Origin: an uncultured Desulfovibrio sp.
GTDB lineage: Bacteria > Desulfobacterota > Desulfovibrionia > Desulfovibrionales > Desulfovibrionaceae
Direction of reading: 5' to 3'
Length of the DNA stretch: 64,000 nucleotides
NCBI RefSeq assembly: GCF_944324935.1
Contig: NZ_CALUYG010000001.1
Location: forward strand, 62,001-126,000
The number at the start of each line of letters is the position of its first letter. Position 1 is the first letter of the stretch. Of the stretch, positions 34,611 to 42,468 are shown one piece after another. The notes beneath the pieces are model-generated. The model did not search any database. It was not told where the DNA came from and worked only from the letters and a program-made list of their open reading frames with translations. Both the position numbers and the translations under genes were made by a program.

Positions 34611-36221
34611 CTAAGCCGGATCCAGGCCCGTGGAGGGGCCGTACACGGCCAGGATAAGCCCGGCAAAGGCCTGGCGGAACAGCGGCAGGCTCCTGTCCGG
34701 GAGCAGGATGGCGCAGTCCTCGGTCGGGGCGGCAAGGCATCGTGCCCCATGCGCCTGGATATGCATGAGGCCGGGAGGCCCGTAGTCGCGCAACGGTCCC
34801 CAGCAAAGGAAGGGGCGGTCCAGATCCGCGTCCCGGCAGATGCTCAGTTTCTGGCCGCCCGGCCGCTGCGTCAGGCGGACAAGGCAGGGGAGCTGTTTTT
34901 CGGCGCGGCGTCGCAGGGTGCGGTAGAAGGCTTCCAGACTGTTATAGAGGGGATAGCCGCGAAAGAGGTTGTAGGATCGCTCCACCGTACCGGCCTGAAG
35001 ACGGCGGAGCAGGAGCTCCAGCTCCTCCGCGCGGCTGGCGGGGCGGCAGTCGCCGATATAGTCGCAGGCGACGGCGACCGCCCGCGCCGGGACGCCTCCC
35101 TCAAGTATGTTCGCCAGATATTCCCAGAAGAGGCGGCGCGCCTCGCCGGGCCGGTAAAGGATCGTCTCCCGCAGGCGGCGCAGTTCCGGGAGCTCGCCCC
35201 GCTCGCGCTGGGCAAGACAGGCCGCCACGGCGGCGGAGACCTCCTCCGGCGTGGAGGCGACGAGGGGGTGCAGGGCGCGGTCCTGTGCCGTCATGCCCTG
35301 CGAGGGAATGCAGACGGCGGGCTGTCCGGTGGCCGCGAGAAAGATACGTCCGGCCGTGGTGTGGGCGTCATACAGCAGGGCGGCCGCGTGCGGCAGACAG
35401 CGCAGGGTGCTGCCGCCCGTGTCGAGCCGGAAGCGCTTTTCGTGGCGCAGGGCCGCCGCCAGCGGGGCATAGGCCACCGCCGCTCCGGGAAAGGGGCGCA
35501 CCACCACGTCATAGCGGGGGAAGTCCGCAAGGCAGCGGCGCACGATGGCCAGCTTTTCGGGCAGGGAACAGCCGTGCGCGGTGGTGCCGCAGCAATACAT
35601 GATGCTGTCCTTGCGGGGTTCGGCCAGCCAGCGCTCACGCAGCAGATCGAGCTTGAGGCTGCCGAAGGGCAGCAGCCGCACCGCGTCCCGCCGTCGCAGG
35701 GAGGCGACAGGCATGCCCGCCCCGGACACAGGGAGGTCCTGGGTCAGGTAATAATCCGCATTGCCCAGATAGGCCGCCCAATCCCCCAGCAGCTTCTCGG
35801 TCTGGGGCGTCTGCCAGAAGGCATGCGGCAGGGCGATAAGCGGCACGTTTGGCGGGACGATGTCGGGCGGGGCGGAGTTGTCCGTGGTGAAGGCCGCCCG
35901 GACGGCATATCGCGTGAAGGCATCCGGCGGCAGGGTCCGCAGGTTCCAGGCGTCGGGCGTGGCGGGGGGCTCGCCGTCGGCCTGGAGGCGCAGGATGCGC
36001 CCGCCCCGCGCCTCCAGCAGGGGGCGCAGGCTTTCGTCCAGACGGTGCATGCGCAGCTTCTCCGCCACAAAGAGATAGTTGCCGGAAAAGTCGAACGCAT
36101 CAGGGGGACAGGGGGCAGAGGGCACGGCAGGCTCCGGCGGATGGGGGACAGGGAGGCGTCGCCGTACGGGAAAGGGACGGTGGGCCACGACGGCCGCCCG
36201 CCGGTACTCCCTGATCGTCAC
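34611..36221 (-). CDS. orphan protein, possibly GT-B-fold glycosyl/glycerophosphotransferase
   Basis: A 536-residue soluble protein without a signal peptide. It has a two-domain look: an N-terminal half with alternating strands (NYLFVAEKLRMHRL, LIALPHAF) and a middle section DSIMYCCGTTAHGCSLPEKLAIVRRCLADFPRYDVVVRPFPG. The latter resembles the start of the C-terminal Rossmann domain of GT-B enzymes such as CDP-glycerol glycerophosphotransferases. Then DTGGSTLRCLPHAAALLYDAHTTAGRIFLAATGQPAVCIP matches the donor-binding pattern in those enzymes. The specific function is unknown. The GTG start at 36221 has no good ribosome binding site, so the true start may lie further in. No sugar-polymer genes neighbour it. 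Confidence 0.55.
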   Translation of the reverse strand: MTIREYRRAAVVAHRPFPVRRRLPVPHPPEPAVPSAPCPPDAFDFSGNYLFVAEKLRMHRLDESLRPLLEARGGRILRLQADGEPPATPDAWNLRTLPPDAFTRYAVRAAFTTDNSAPPDIVPPNVPLIALPHAFWQTPQTEKLLGDWAAYLGNADYYLTQDLPVSGAGMPVASLRRRDAVRLLPFGSLKLDLLRERWLAEPRKDSIMYCCGTTAHGCSLPEKLAIVRRCLADFPRYDVVVRPFPGAAVAYAPLAAALRHEKRFRLDTGGSTLRCLPHAAALLYDAHTTAGRIFLAATGQPAVCIPSQGMTAQDRALHPLVASTPEEVSAAVAACLAQRERGELPELRRLRETILYRPGEARRLFWEYLANILEGGVPARAVAVACDYIGDCRPASRAEELELLLRRLQAGTVERSYNLFRGYPLYNSLEAFYRTLRRRAEKQLPCLVRLTQRPGGQKLSICRDADLDRPFLCWGPLRDYGPPGLMHIQAHGARCLAAPTEDCAILLPDRSLPLFRQAFAGLILAVYGPSTGLDPA

Positions 36222-36319
36222 TTGGACGGCTGCTGGAAAACGTAGACAGAGCTCGGGGTTTCGTCAAGCGTGAAGCGGAGTCGGCATCTCCGTCCGCACG
36301 CCGCGAGAGCAGAAAATGC

Positions 36320-36348
36320 TTGTCGCTGTACAGAAAAAGGAGTAAAAT
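36320..36348 (+). promoter_or_regulatory. sigma-70 promoter of the HD-GYP regulator
   Basis: TTGTCG (36320-36325), 17-bp spacer, TAAAAT (36343-36348). An 8-bp palindrome CTGTACAG (36326-36333) follows the -35 box directly. The same palindrome overlaps the recA promoter. Confidence 0.6.
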
Positions 36349-36379
36349 GTCGGCCTTAAATCCACCATGAGGACAGTGT

Positions 36380-37438
36380 ATGGCCATTCCCCCCAGACAT
36401 ATCGCCATCATCGACGACAACCGCATGAAACGGCAGTTCCTTGCCGATCTGCTCAAGGACGCCTTCAGCGTCCACACCTACGGCAGCGGCGAAGAGGCCC
36501 TGCGGGAGATCCCGCATCTGGACCTCCAGTGCATTCTGCTGGATATCGACATGCCCGGTGAGGACGGGTTCCAGGTCATCCGGCGCATCAAGGACATGCC
36601 GGTCATTGCGGATGTGCCCGTCATCTTCGTCACTTCGCTTTCGGACCAGAACATCGAGCGGCGCGGACTGGAAAGCGGCGCCGTGGATTTCGTGGGCAAC
36701 CAGTTCGCCCCGGAGATCATCCGTGCCCGCGTCCTGCACCATGTGGATCTCTACGGCTACCGCTGCCGTCTTGAAGAGCGCGTGCGTGAGAACACCAAGA
36801 CCATCTTTGAACTACAGGACGCCATCATGGTGGCGCTGTCCGATCTGGTGGAATGCCGGGACGAGAACACGGCCGGCCATGCCCAGCGCACGCGCGCCTA
36901 TGTGGAGCGTCTCATCCGGCAGCTGCTGGAGGACGGCAGCTTTTCCGACGAACTGACGGACAGTTTCGTCCGAGACGTCATCCGGGCCTCGCCGCTGCAT
37001 GACATCGGCAAGATCGGCGTCCGGGACGCCATCCTCAACAAGCCGGGCCGCCTGAGCAAGGAAGAATTCGAGGAGATCAAGCGGCACACCATTTTTGGCG
37101 CGTCGGCCATCAGCCGGGCCATGCAGACCGTGCATGACGGCTCCTTCCTGCAGGTGCTGCGCGACATGACGTTCAGTCATCACGAGCGCTGGGACGGCAC
37201 GGGCTATCCGCTGGGGCTTGACGGTGAGCGTATCCCGCTGGCGGGCCGCATCATGGCCATCGCCGATGTCTACGATGCCCTTATCAGCCGCCGTCCCTAC
37301 AAGGACCCCATGTCGCACGAGCAGGCGGTGGACATCATCCGCGACGGCATAGGCAGCCATTTCGATCCCGTGATGGGCGCGGCCTTTCTGGCCTGCGAGG
37401 CGGATTTCCACCATATCGCCCAGATGCACCGGGCCTAG
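36380..37438 (+). CDS. response regulator with HD-GYP phosphodiesterase domain, missing receiver lysine
   Basis: A 352-residue cytoplasmic protein. The receiver domain (about 6-125) has the acidic pair Asp12-Asp13 and phosphoacceptor Asp55 (LLDIDMP). The invariant Lys that reads the phosphate is replaced by Asn107 (AVDFVGNQF in place of the usual ...TKPF). The HD-GYP domain (about 150-345) is intact: GHAQRT, HDIGKIG, and HHERWDGTGYP with the GYP signature. It should hydrolyse c-di-GMP, with an altered or absent phosphorylation switch. The ATG at 36380 lies 31 bases after the promoter -10. No sensor kinase gene is adjacent. A terminator follows. Confidence 0.92.
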   Translation: MAIPPRHIAIIDDNRMKRQFLADLLKDAFSVHTYGSGEEALREIPHLDLQCILLDIDMPGEDGFQVIRRIKDMPVIADVPVIFVTSLSDQNIERRGLESGAVDFVGNQFAPEIIRARVLHHVDLYGYRCRLEERVRENTKTIFELQDAIMVALSDLVECRDENTAGHAQRTRAYVERLIRQLLEDGSFSDELTDSFVRDVIRASPLHDIGKIGVRDAILNKPGRLSKEEFEEIKRHTIFGASAISRAMQTVHDGSFLQVLRDMTFSHHERWDGTGYPLGLDGERIPLAGRIMAIADVYDALISRRPYKDPMSHEQAVDIIRDGIGSHFDPVMGAAFLACEADFHHIAQMHRA

Positions 37439-37490
37439 GCCCGGCGAGTCCGATGCCCCTTTCCCGCCGTTCGTGCGGCAGGGCTGACGG

Positions 37491-37530
37491 AACGGGCCGG
37501 AGCGGCATGCCGCCCCGGCCCGTTGCTTTT
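37491..37530 (+). terminator. intrinsic terminator of the HD-GYP gene
   Basis: AACGGGCCGG (37491-37500) pairs with CCGGCCCGTT (37515-37524), with an inner GCGGC-ATGC-type helix, then GCTTTTTG. There is no T-run for the opposite strand. Confidence 0.8.
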
Positions 37531-37578
37531 TGCTGTCCTTTCACTGTGATGCGGCTGTCAGGGCCGGTCCGTCGGCCG

Positions 37579-38943
37579 TCAGGCGGAAAGCTCCTTCTGT
37601 GGCGCGTCGAGAGCTGCGGCAAGGCTTTCGTCAAGACTGGGATGGGCGAACATGAAGGCCAGCGGATGGCCGCTGTCCACACGATGCAGGACGAGCTGTT
37701 GAGCGGCGGTGACCAGATGCGAGACGCCATGCCCCACGGCGGCCATGCCGACCAGACGGCCGTTGCAGCGCACCGCCTTCACGAAACCGGTGATGTCGCC
37801 GTGGGCCTGCGCGATGGGGTTGGCGCTCAGCGGCGCCACGCCCACCGTCACCTTGCCTTCGAGGGCCGCATCGCGGGCCGTCTGCCCCACCCGCATGACC
37901 TCCGTGCTGCCGTAGACGCAGGCCGGCACCGGCCCGCTGACGTAGGGACCGCTGACCTGTCCCAGGATGTGTCGGACCACATAGAGCGCCTGATGTTCGG
38001 CGGCATGGGCCAGCTGGACCCGGCCGTTGACGTCGCCGATGGCATAGACGTGGGAAGCGGCCTCCAGGAATTCGTTGGTTTCGATGGCGCCGCGGCCGTC
38101 CAGACGGCAGCCCAGCGTCTCGCAGCCCAGCCCCTGCGTATGGGGACGCCGTCCCACGGCCAGCAGGGCCCTGGCGGCCGTGCGTTCCTGGCCGTCGGCA
38201 AGGCGCAGCACGGCCTGACCGTCCCGGACCGTCAGGCCCTGGGTCATGCAGCCGGCAAGCACGGTGATGCCGCGTTTTTTGAGCGATTTCGCCATGTCGG
38301 CGGCGATGTCGTCGTCCTCGCCGGGCAGGATGTGCGGCGCGGCTTCCACCACCGTCACCGCGCAGCCTAGCGCGGCATAGAGGTCGGCCATCTCAAGCCC
38401 GATGACGCCGCCCCCCACGATGAGCAGGCTTTCGGGGACGTCCGCCGAGGCCAGCAGGTCCGTGCTGTCCAGGATGATGCTGTGGTCGGGCTGCATGCTG
38501 GGGAAGGTCGCGGGCTGCGAGCCCGTGGCGATGATGATGCGGTCCGCCTCGATGTCCCGCGTGCCCTGGCCGGTCTTGAGCTTCACATGGCCCGGGCCGT
38601 CAAGGACGGCATGGCCGCAGGCCGTCTCCACGCCTTCGGCCGCCAGCTGTTTGCCCAGCGCCTGCCGGGTCCCGTTGACGAAGCGCTGCATGCGGGCATG
38701 CATGGCCGGGAAATCGAGCCTCACCTCGCCGGAGAGCACGCGTTGCCGTTCCAGCGCCTGGATGCCCGCCCTGGCGGTGACGGCGCCCAGCAGCATCTTG
38801 GTGGGGATGCAGCCGCGGTTGAGGCAGGTCCCGCCCACTTCCGCGCCTTCCACAAGCAGGGTCTTCTTTCCGGCCGCGGCCAGCAGGCGCGCGGCGCGGA
38901 CGCCGGCGGGCCCGCCGCCGAGGATACAAACGTCATGGATCAT
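37579..38943 (-). CDS. lpdA: dihydrolipoyl dehydrogenase
   Basis: A 454-residue FAD disulfide oxidoreductase. It has the N-terminal FAD motif GGGPAG, redox-active disulfide GGTCLNRGCIPTK (Cys about 39 and 44), the NAD motif GGGVIGLEMA, the second FAD motif YAIGDVNG, and the C-terminal catalytic His-Glu in AHPSLDE. It reoxidises lipoyl groups of the glycine cleavage system or 2-oxoacid dehydrogenases. It is the last gene of the recA-alaS-ahb series, about 110 bases after the siroheme decarboxylase gene, with CAGGAG before the ATG. No E2 or lipoyl-protein gene is in the window. Confidence 0.93.
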   Translation of the reverse strand: MIHDVCILGGGPAGVRAARLLAAAGKKTLLVEGAEVGGTCLNRGCIPTKMLLGAVTARAGIQALERQRVLSGEVRLDFPAMHARMQRFVNGTRQALGKQLAAEGVETACGHAVLDGPGHVKLKTGQGTRDIEADRIIIATGSQPATFPSMQPDHSIILDSTDLLASADVPESLLIVGGGVIGLEMADLYAALGCAVTVVEAAPHILPGEDDDIAADMAKSLKKRGITVLAGCMTQGLTVRDGQAVLRLADGQERTAARALLAVGRRPHTQGLGCETLGCRLDGRGAIETNEFLEAASHVYAIGDVNGRVQLAHAAEHQALYVVRHILGQVSGPYVSGPVPACVYGSTEVMRVGQTARDAALEGKVTVGVAPLSANPIAQAHGDITGFVKAVRCNGRLVGMAAVGHGVSHLVTAAQQLVLHRVDSGHPLAFMFAHPSLDESLAAALDAPQKELSA

Positions 38944-39056
38944 GGTCGTTCTCCTGGATCAGGTTGAGAGCAAGTTGGCAATGGCGATCGTTCGCTCCGC
39001 CGCTGGGAAGGGATTCGGCACGGCATATCCCCGGACATTCCCGGAGGCGGGCGCGT

Positions 39057-39587
39057 CTATTCGTCGTCGCTCATGCGGAAGTCCACCCGGATTTTGAACA
39101 TCTTGGTGGCGGGCAGGTTGAGGATGGCGACGCCGGTCCGGGCCGAGATGTCGTCCAGCGTGGCCTGCACATCCTCCCGCGAGGGGCCGATGCAGGTGAA
39201 CCAGATATTGTACGCGTGTTCGCGCAAATAATTGTGCGTGACGCCCGGGCAGGCATTGACGGCGGCCACGAAGGCCTCCATGCGCTCCTCGGGAACCTTG
39301 GCCGCGCAGAGCGTGGAGACGAAGCCCAGCCTGGCGGACTGGAAGTTCGCCCCGAGCCGGCGGATGACCTTGCGCTGCCGCAGGCTGCGGACACGCTGGA
39401 AGGCTTCCTCCTCGCTGATGTCCAGCAGACGGCCCAGATCGGCATAGGGGCGCGGCGTCAGCGGGAAGGCCGTCTGGATGATGTCCAGCAGGCGTTTGTC
39501 CAGCGCGTCCAGCGCTATCGGATCGGGGGAGACGGCGGCGCCGTCGGCCACGGGGGACGGCGCGGAAGCGACGGGGGTTGGGGCCAT
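39057..39587 (-). CDS. siroheme decarboxylase subunit (AhbA/AhbB family)
   Basis: A 176-residue Lrp/AsnC-like protein. The N-terminal helix-turn-helix region (LDKRLLDIIQTAFPLTPRPYADLG, then EEEAFQRVRSLRQRKVIRRLGANF) is followed by a RAM-like domain with the family motif THNYLREHAYNIWFT. The equivalent HxYNxW motif is part of the siroheme site. The AhbA/AhbB complex removes two acetate carboxyls from siroheme to give 12,18-didecarboxysiroheme, the first step of the alternative heme pathway. Whether this is the A or B subunit cannot be settled here; the partner is not in the window. The first 25 residues are Pro/Ala-rich. It lies downstream of ahbD. Confidence 0.88.
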   Translation of the reverse strand: MAPTPVASAPSPVADGAAVSPDPIALDALDKRLLDIIQTAFPLTPRPYADLGRLLDISEEEAFQRVRSLRQRKVIRRLGANFQSARLGFVSTLCAAKVPEERMEAFVAAVNACPGVTHNYLREHAYNIWFTCIGPSREDVQATLDDISARTGVAILNLPATKMFKIRVDFRMSDDE

Positions 39588-39682
39588 GCTATCCTCCTCT
39601 GGATCCGCCGCGCTCCAGGAAACGTCGGGCGGCGGGGCTGCCGTTTTGCCGCATCCCGCCAGGCGCGGAGACGCGGGGAAGG

Positions 39683-39708
39683 CCGGAGCGCCCGCACTGG
39701 CGCTCCGG
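39683..39708 (-). terminator. hairpin between ahbD and the siroheme decarboxylase gene
   Basis: CCGGAGCGCC (39683-39692) pairs with GGCGCTCCGG (39699-39708), a 10-bp perfect stem with a six-base loop just after the ahbD stop. Without a T-run it may set RNA stability in the operon and not end transcription. Confidence 0.45.
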
Positions 39709-39720
39709 CACGGGTGGGCC

Positions 39721-40920
39721 TCAGCGGCCCTGGCGTTTGGGTTCGTAGGTGCACAGGGGCTCGGGCCCCATGTGATCGCCGTTCATGCTCCAGGCGCGGG
39801 CGCGGCAGCCGCCGCAGACCTTGTGGAACTCGCAGACGCCGCACTTGCCCTCATAACAGGACTGGGTGCGGAACTGCTTGAAATAGGCGCTGTTGCGCCA
39901 GATCTCCGGGAAGGGGGTCTCGCGCACATTGCCGCAGTCCAGCTCCAGATAGCCGCAGGGCTGCACCTGCCCGGTATGGCTGATGAAGCAGAAGCCCGTA
40001 CCGCCGAGGCAGCCGCGGGTCATGGCGTCCATGCCGAAGGTCTCCGGCGTGACGGCAAGGCCTTCCTCATGGGCGCGCTGCCGCATGATGCGGTAGTAGT
40101 GCGGAGCGCAGGTGGCCTTGAGGTGCATGTTCGTGGTCTTGCGGAAGTCATAGAACCAGTGCAACACATCCTCGTATTCCTGCGCCGTGATGACCTGATC
40201 CGCCAGGCCGGCGGCCCGCCCCATGGGCACGAGGAGGAAGATATGCCAGGCGGCCGCGCCGAGCCGCTCGCACAGCTGGAAGATCTCCTTGAAGCTGTGC
40301 AGGTTGTTACGCGTCACCGTGGTATTGATCTGGAAGGGGACCCCGGCCTGCTTGAGGAAGCCGATCCCGCGCAAAGAGGCCTCGAACGCGCCCGGCACGC
40401 CGCGAAAGGCGTCATGGCTGGCGGCATCGGCCCCGTCAAGGGAGATGGACACCCGGTCCACCCCGGCATCGCGGATCTTTTCGGCCAGCTCGGCGGTGAT
40501 GAGCGTGCCGTTGGGCGAAAAGGCGCAGGGCAGGCCCTTGGCATGGGCATAGGCCACCAGTTCATAGACGTCCGGCCGCATCATGGGATCGCCGCCGGTG
40601 AAGATGATGATGGGCTTGCCCACCTCGGGGAAGGTGTCGATGAGCGCCTTGGCCTCCGCCGTATCCAGCTCGCCGGGATAGGGTTCGGGATGGGCTTCGG
40701 CCCGGCAGTGCTTGCACGCCAGATTGCAGGAGCGCGTCACTTCCCAGGCGATGAGCTTGCAGGCGGGACTTCCGTCGGGCAGGACGCGGGGCGCGCCCAT
40801 GCCGCCGGGATGCCCCGACCGGCCGGGCTGGCCCGGATGGCCGGCCTGTCCCGAATGGCCCGGATGGCCGGCAAGGCCGCCCTGCTGCCCGTGCTGCGGG
40901 CTGTACGGATGGGCCGTCAT
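39721..40920 (-). CDS. ahbD: heme b synthase AhbD (radical SAM/SPASM)
   Basis: A 399-residue radical SAM enzyme that converts iron-coproporphyrin III to heme b by two oxidative decarboxylations. The radical SAM cluster motif is CNLACKHC (CxxxCxxC) after WEVTRS, with the SAM-binding FTGGDP. The C-terminal SPASM-like Cys set is CYEGKCGVCEFHKVCGGCRARA. The first 45 residues form an unusual Gly/His/Pro-rich tract (GHPG and GHSG units), which could bind metal or heme. The ATG overlaps the hemB stop by one base (TGATG). Assignment to AhbD and not AhbC rests on its N-terminal sequence and gene order as known in Desulfovibrio. Confidence 0.88.
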   Translation of the reverse strand: MTAHPYSPQHGQQGGLAGHPGHSGQAGHPGQPGRSGHPGGMGAPRVLPDGSPACKLIAWEVTRSCNLACKHCRAEAHPEPYPGELDTAEAKALIDTFPEVGKPIIIFTGGDPMMRPDVYELVAYAHAKGLPCAFSPNGTLITAELAEKIRDAGVDRVSISLDGADAASHDAFRGVPGAFEASLRGIGFLKQAGVPFQINTTVTRNNLHSFKEIFQLCERLGAAAWHIFLLVPMGRAAGLADQVITAQEYEDVLHWFYDFRKTTNMHLKATCAPHYYRIMRQRAHEEGLAVTPETFGMDAMTRGCLGGTGFCFISHTGQVQPCGYLELDCGNVRETPFPEIWRNSAYFKQFRTQSCYEGKCGVCEFHKVCGGCRARAWSMNGDHMGPEPLCTYEPKRQGR

Positions 40921-41912
40921 CAGCGCACCAGCCTCTTTTCCAGCAGGGTCTCGCTGAAATAGGTGATGAGCATGCGGGCCCCGGCGCGCTTCATGGCCAC
41001 GAGGTTTTCCAGCATGACGGCTTCTTCATTGATCCAGCCGTTGAGACCGGCCGCGCGGATCATGCTGTATTCGCCGCTGACCTGATAGGCGCACAGCGGC
41101 AGCTCCACCGCGTCGCGCACCTCCCGCAGGATGTCCAGATACGGCCCGGCGGGTTTGACGATGAGGGCGTCCGCCCCTTCCGCCACGTCCGCCAGCGCCT
41201 CGATGAGCGCCTCGCGCCTGTTGCCGGGGTCCATCTGGTAGGATTTGCGGTCGCCGCAGGACGGCGCGGACTCCGCCGCCTCGCGGAAAGGCCCGTAAAA
41301 GGCGGAGGCGTACTTGACGGCATAGGACATGATGGGCGTCATCACGAGGCCCGCCTCGTCCAGCGCCGCCCGGATGGCCGACACGCGACCGTCCATCATG
41401 TCCGAGGGGGCCACCATGTCCGCTCCGGCCGCCGCATGGCTGACGGCCGTTTTGGCCAGCAGGGGAAGGGTGGGATCGTTGAGCACCGTGCCGGCGGGCG
41501 TCAGGATGCCGCAATGGCCGTGGCTCATGTATTCGCACAGGCAGACGTCGGTGATGACGTAGAGCTCGGGCCAGCGGTGCTTGAGGCGGCGTACGGCTTC
41601 CTGGATGATGCCGTCCTCGGCATAGGCCCCGGAGGCCTTTTCGTCCTTCTGCGCGGGGATGCCGAAGAGGATGACGGACTTGAGGCCGTTGTCCACGGCC
41701 TTTTCCACCTGTTTTTCCAGTTCGCCGAGGGAGAGCTGATACTGGCCGGGCATGGCCGAGATCTCCTTGCGGAAGGACTGGTCGTCCGTTTCCACCACAA
41801 AATAGGGCATGATGAGATCTTCGATCAGCAGGGGGGCGGTGTCGCGCACCATGTCGCGGATCTGCGCGCTGCTGCGCAGGCGGCGGCCACGATGGAAGAG
41901 CGGATGGGACAT
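40920..41912 (-). CDS. hemB: delta-aminolevulinic acid dehydratase (porphobilinogen synthase)
   Basis: A 330-residue enzyme joining two 5-aminolevulinates to porphobilinogen. The zinc-binding set CLCEYMSHGHCG marks a zinc-dependent type, the first Schiff-base region is ADMVAPSDMMDGR, and the catalytic Lys is in IVKPAGPYLD. ATG 41912 is used because the family N-terminus HRGRRLRSS follows directly and GAGGT is eight bases upstream. The open frame further upstream is intergenic. It lies between the two radical SAM genes of the heme pathway. Confidence 0.95.
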   Translation of the reverse strand: MSHPLFHRGRRLRSSAQIRDMVRDTAPLLIEDLIMPYFVVETDDQSFRKEISAMPGQYQLSLGELEKQVEKAVDNGLKSVILFGIPAQKDEKASGAYAEDGIIQEAVRRLKHRWPELYVITDVCLCEYMSHGHCGILTPAGTVLNDPTLPLLAKTAVSHAAAGADMVAPSDMMDGRVSAIRAALDEAGLVMTPIMSYAVKYASAFYGPFREAAESAPSCGDRKSYQMDPGNRREALIEALADVAEGADALIVKPAGPYLDILREVRDAVELPLCAYQVSGEYSMIRAAGLNGWINEEAVMLENLVAMKRAGARMLITYFSETLLEKRLVR

Positions 41913-42252
41913 ACGAGATACCTCGATGCGGGGAGCTCCCGCGGTTGATGTCGGAACGGCGGGCCTCAGGCCCGGAGGCAGCATAGCGCAAAACGCCGTC
42001 CGCGCAAAGGGCATCCCGAGGGGCCGGCCCGATCTTCGGCCCGGAGGCGTTGTGCGCCCGAAGGCGGGATGGACGACGGGACGGCGGCGAGCCAAGGGCG
42101 GACGGGGCGTGGAATACGGGAAAGGACGGAGAGCGTAGACTATCCCAGACCGAAGTGAGCGGAAAAGGCTGCGCTTTGCGCGTATGGCGTTTCGCGGGAA
42201 AAAAGCGGTTTTCCCGCTCACGTTGGGCCGGACGATGCTGTGCGGCCGCCTC

Positions 42253-42281
42253 GCATGTTGCCTTTGAAAAAGGCAACATGC
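42253..42281. repeat. 13-bp perfect inverted repeat (hairpin)
   Basis: GCATGTTGCCTTT pairs with AAAGGCAACATGC around a GAA loop. It is the longest uninterrupted short-loop stem noticed in the window. Confidence 0.9.
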
Positions 42282-42314
42282 TCTCAAAGCGCGCTGGGGA
42301 AGGGATGGGGCTGG

Positions 42315-42437
42315 GGGGGAAGGGGAACCCCCTCCAGCGCCGGCGGCGACCGAAAGGCGGCCCGAAGGGCCGTGCCCGTCAGGCGGCGCGGGAGCCTTAC
42401 GGGCATCGACAGCAGAGCGAGGGGTTCCCCTTCCCCC
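42315..42437. repeat. 17-bp inverted repeat bracketing 89 bases
   Basis: The left arm 42315-42331 and right arm 42421-42437 are exact reverse complements (G5-AA-G4-AA-C4). The enclosed DNA is GC-rich with smaller stems. Confidence 0.85.
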
Positions 42438-42468
42438 AAACAAGCAGCAGTCGTGTTACAAGGCCCTA
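42435..42468 (-). repeat. dispersed repeat, copy 1 (downstream of ahbC)
   Basis: On the plus strand it reads CCAAACAAGCAGCAG...GTTACAAGGCCCT. It matches the copy at 47711-47744 in about 27 of 34 positions. It runs into the ahbC stop codon. Confidence 0.6.

Larger units (their letters stand above)
41913..42465 (-). other. hairpin-rich spacer between ahbC and hemB
   Basis: No gene is seen in this 553-base stretch. It holds a 13-bp perfect hairpin with loop GAA (42253-42281, arms GCATGTTGCCTTT), and a 9-bp hairpin GCGGGAAAA/TTTTCCCGC (42194-42217). It also holds a 17-bp inverted repeat (42315-42331 with 42421-42437, arms starting GGGGGAAGGGG) enclosing 89 bases. It ends in the 34-bp dispersed repeat next to the ahbC stop. 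Such structure inside an otherwise tight operon suggests an inserted or regulatory RNA segment. No convincing promoter for hemB was found. Confidence 0.6.

Noticed and set aside
40920..42443. 507-codon version of HemB
   Set aside because: The upstream 177 codons are intergenic DNA with hairpins; the conserved HemB N-terminus and a ribosome binding site start at 41912.
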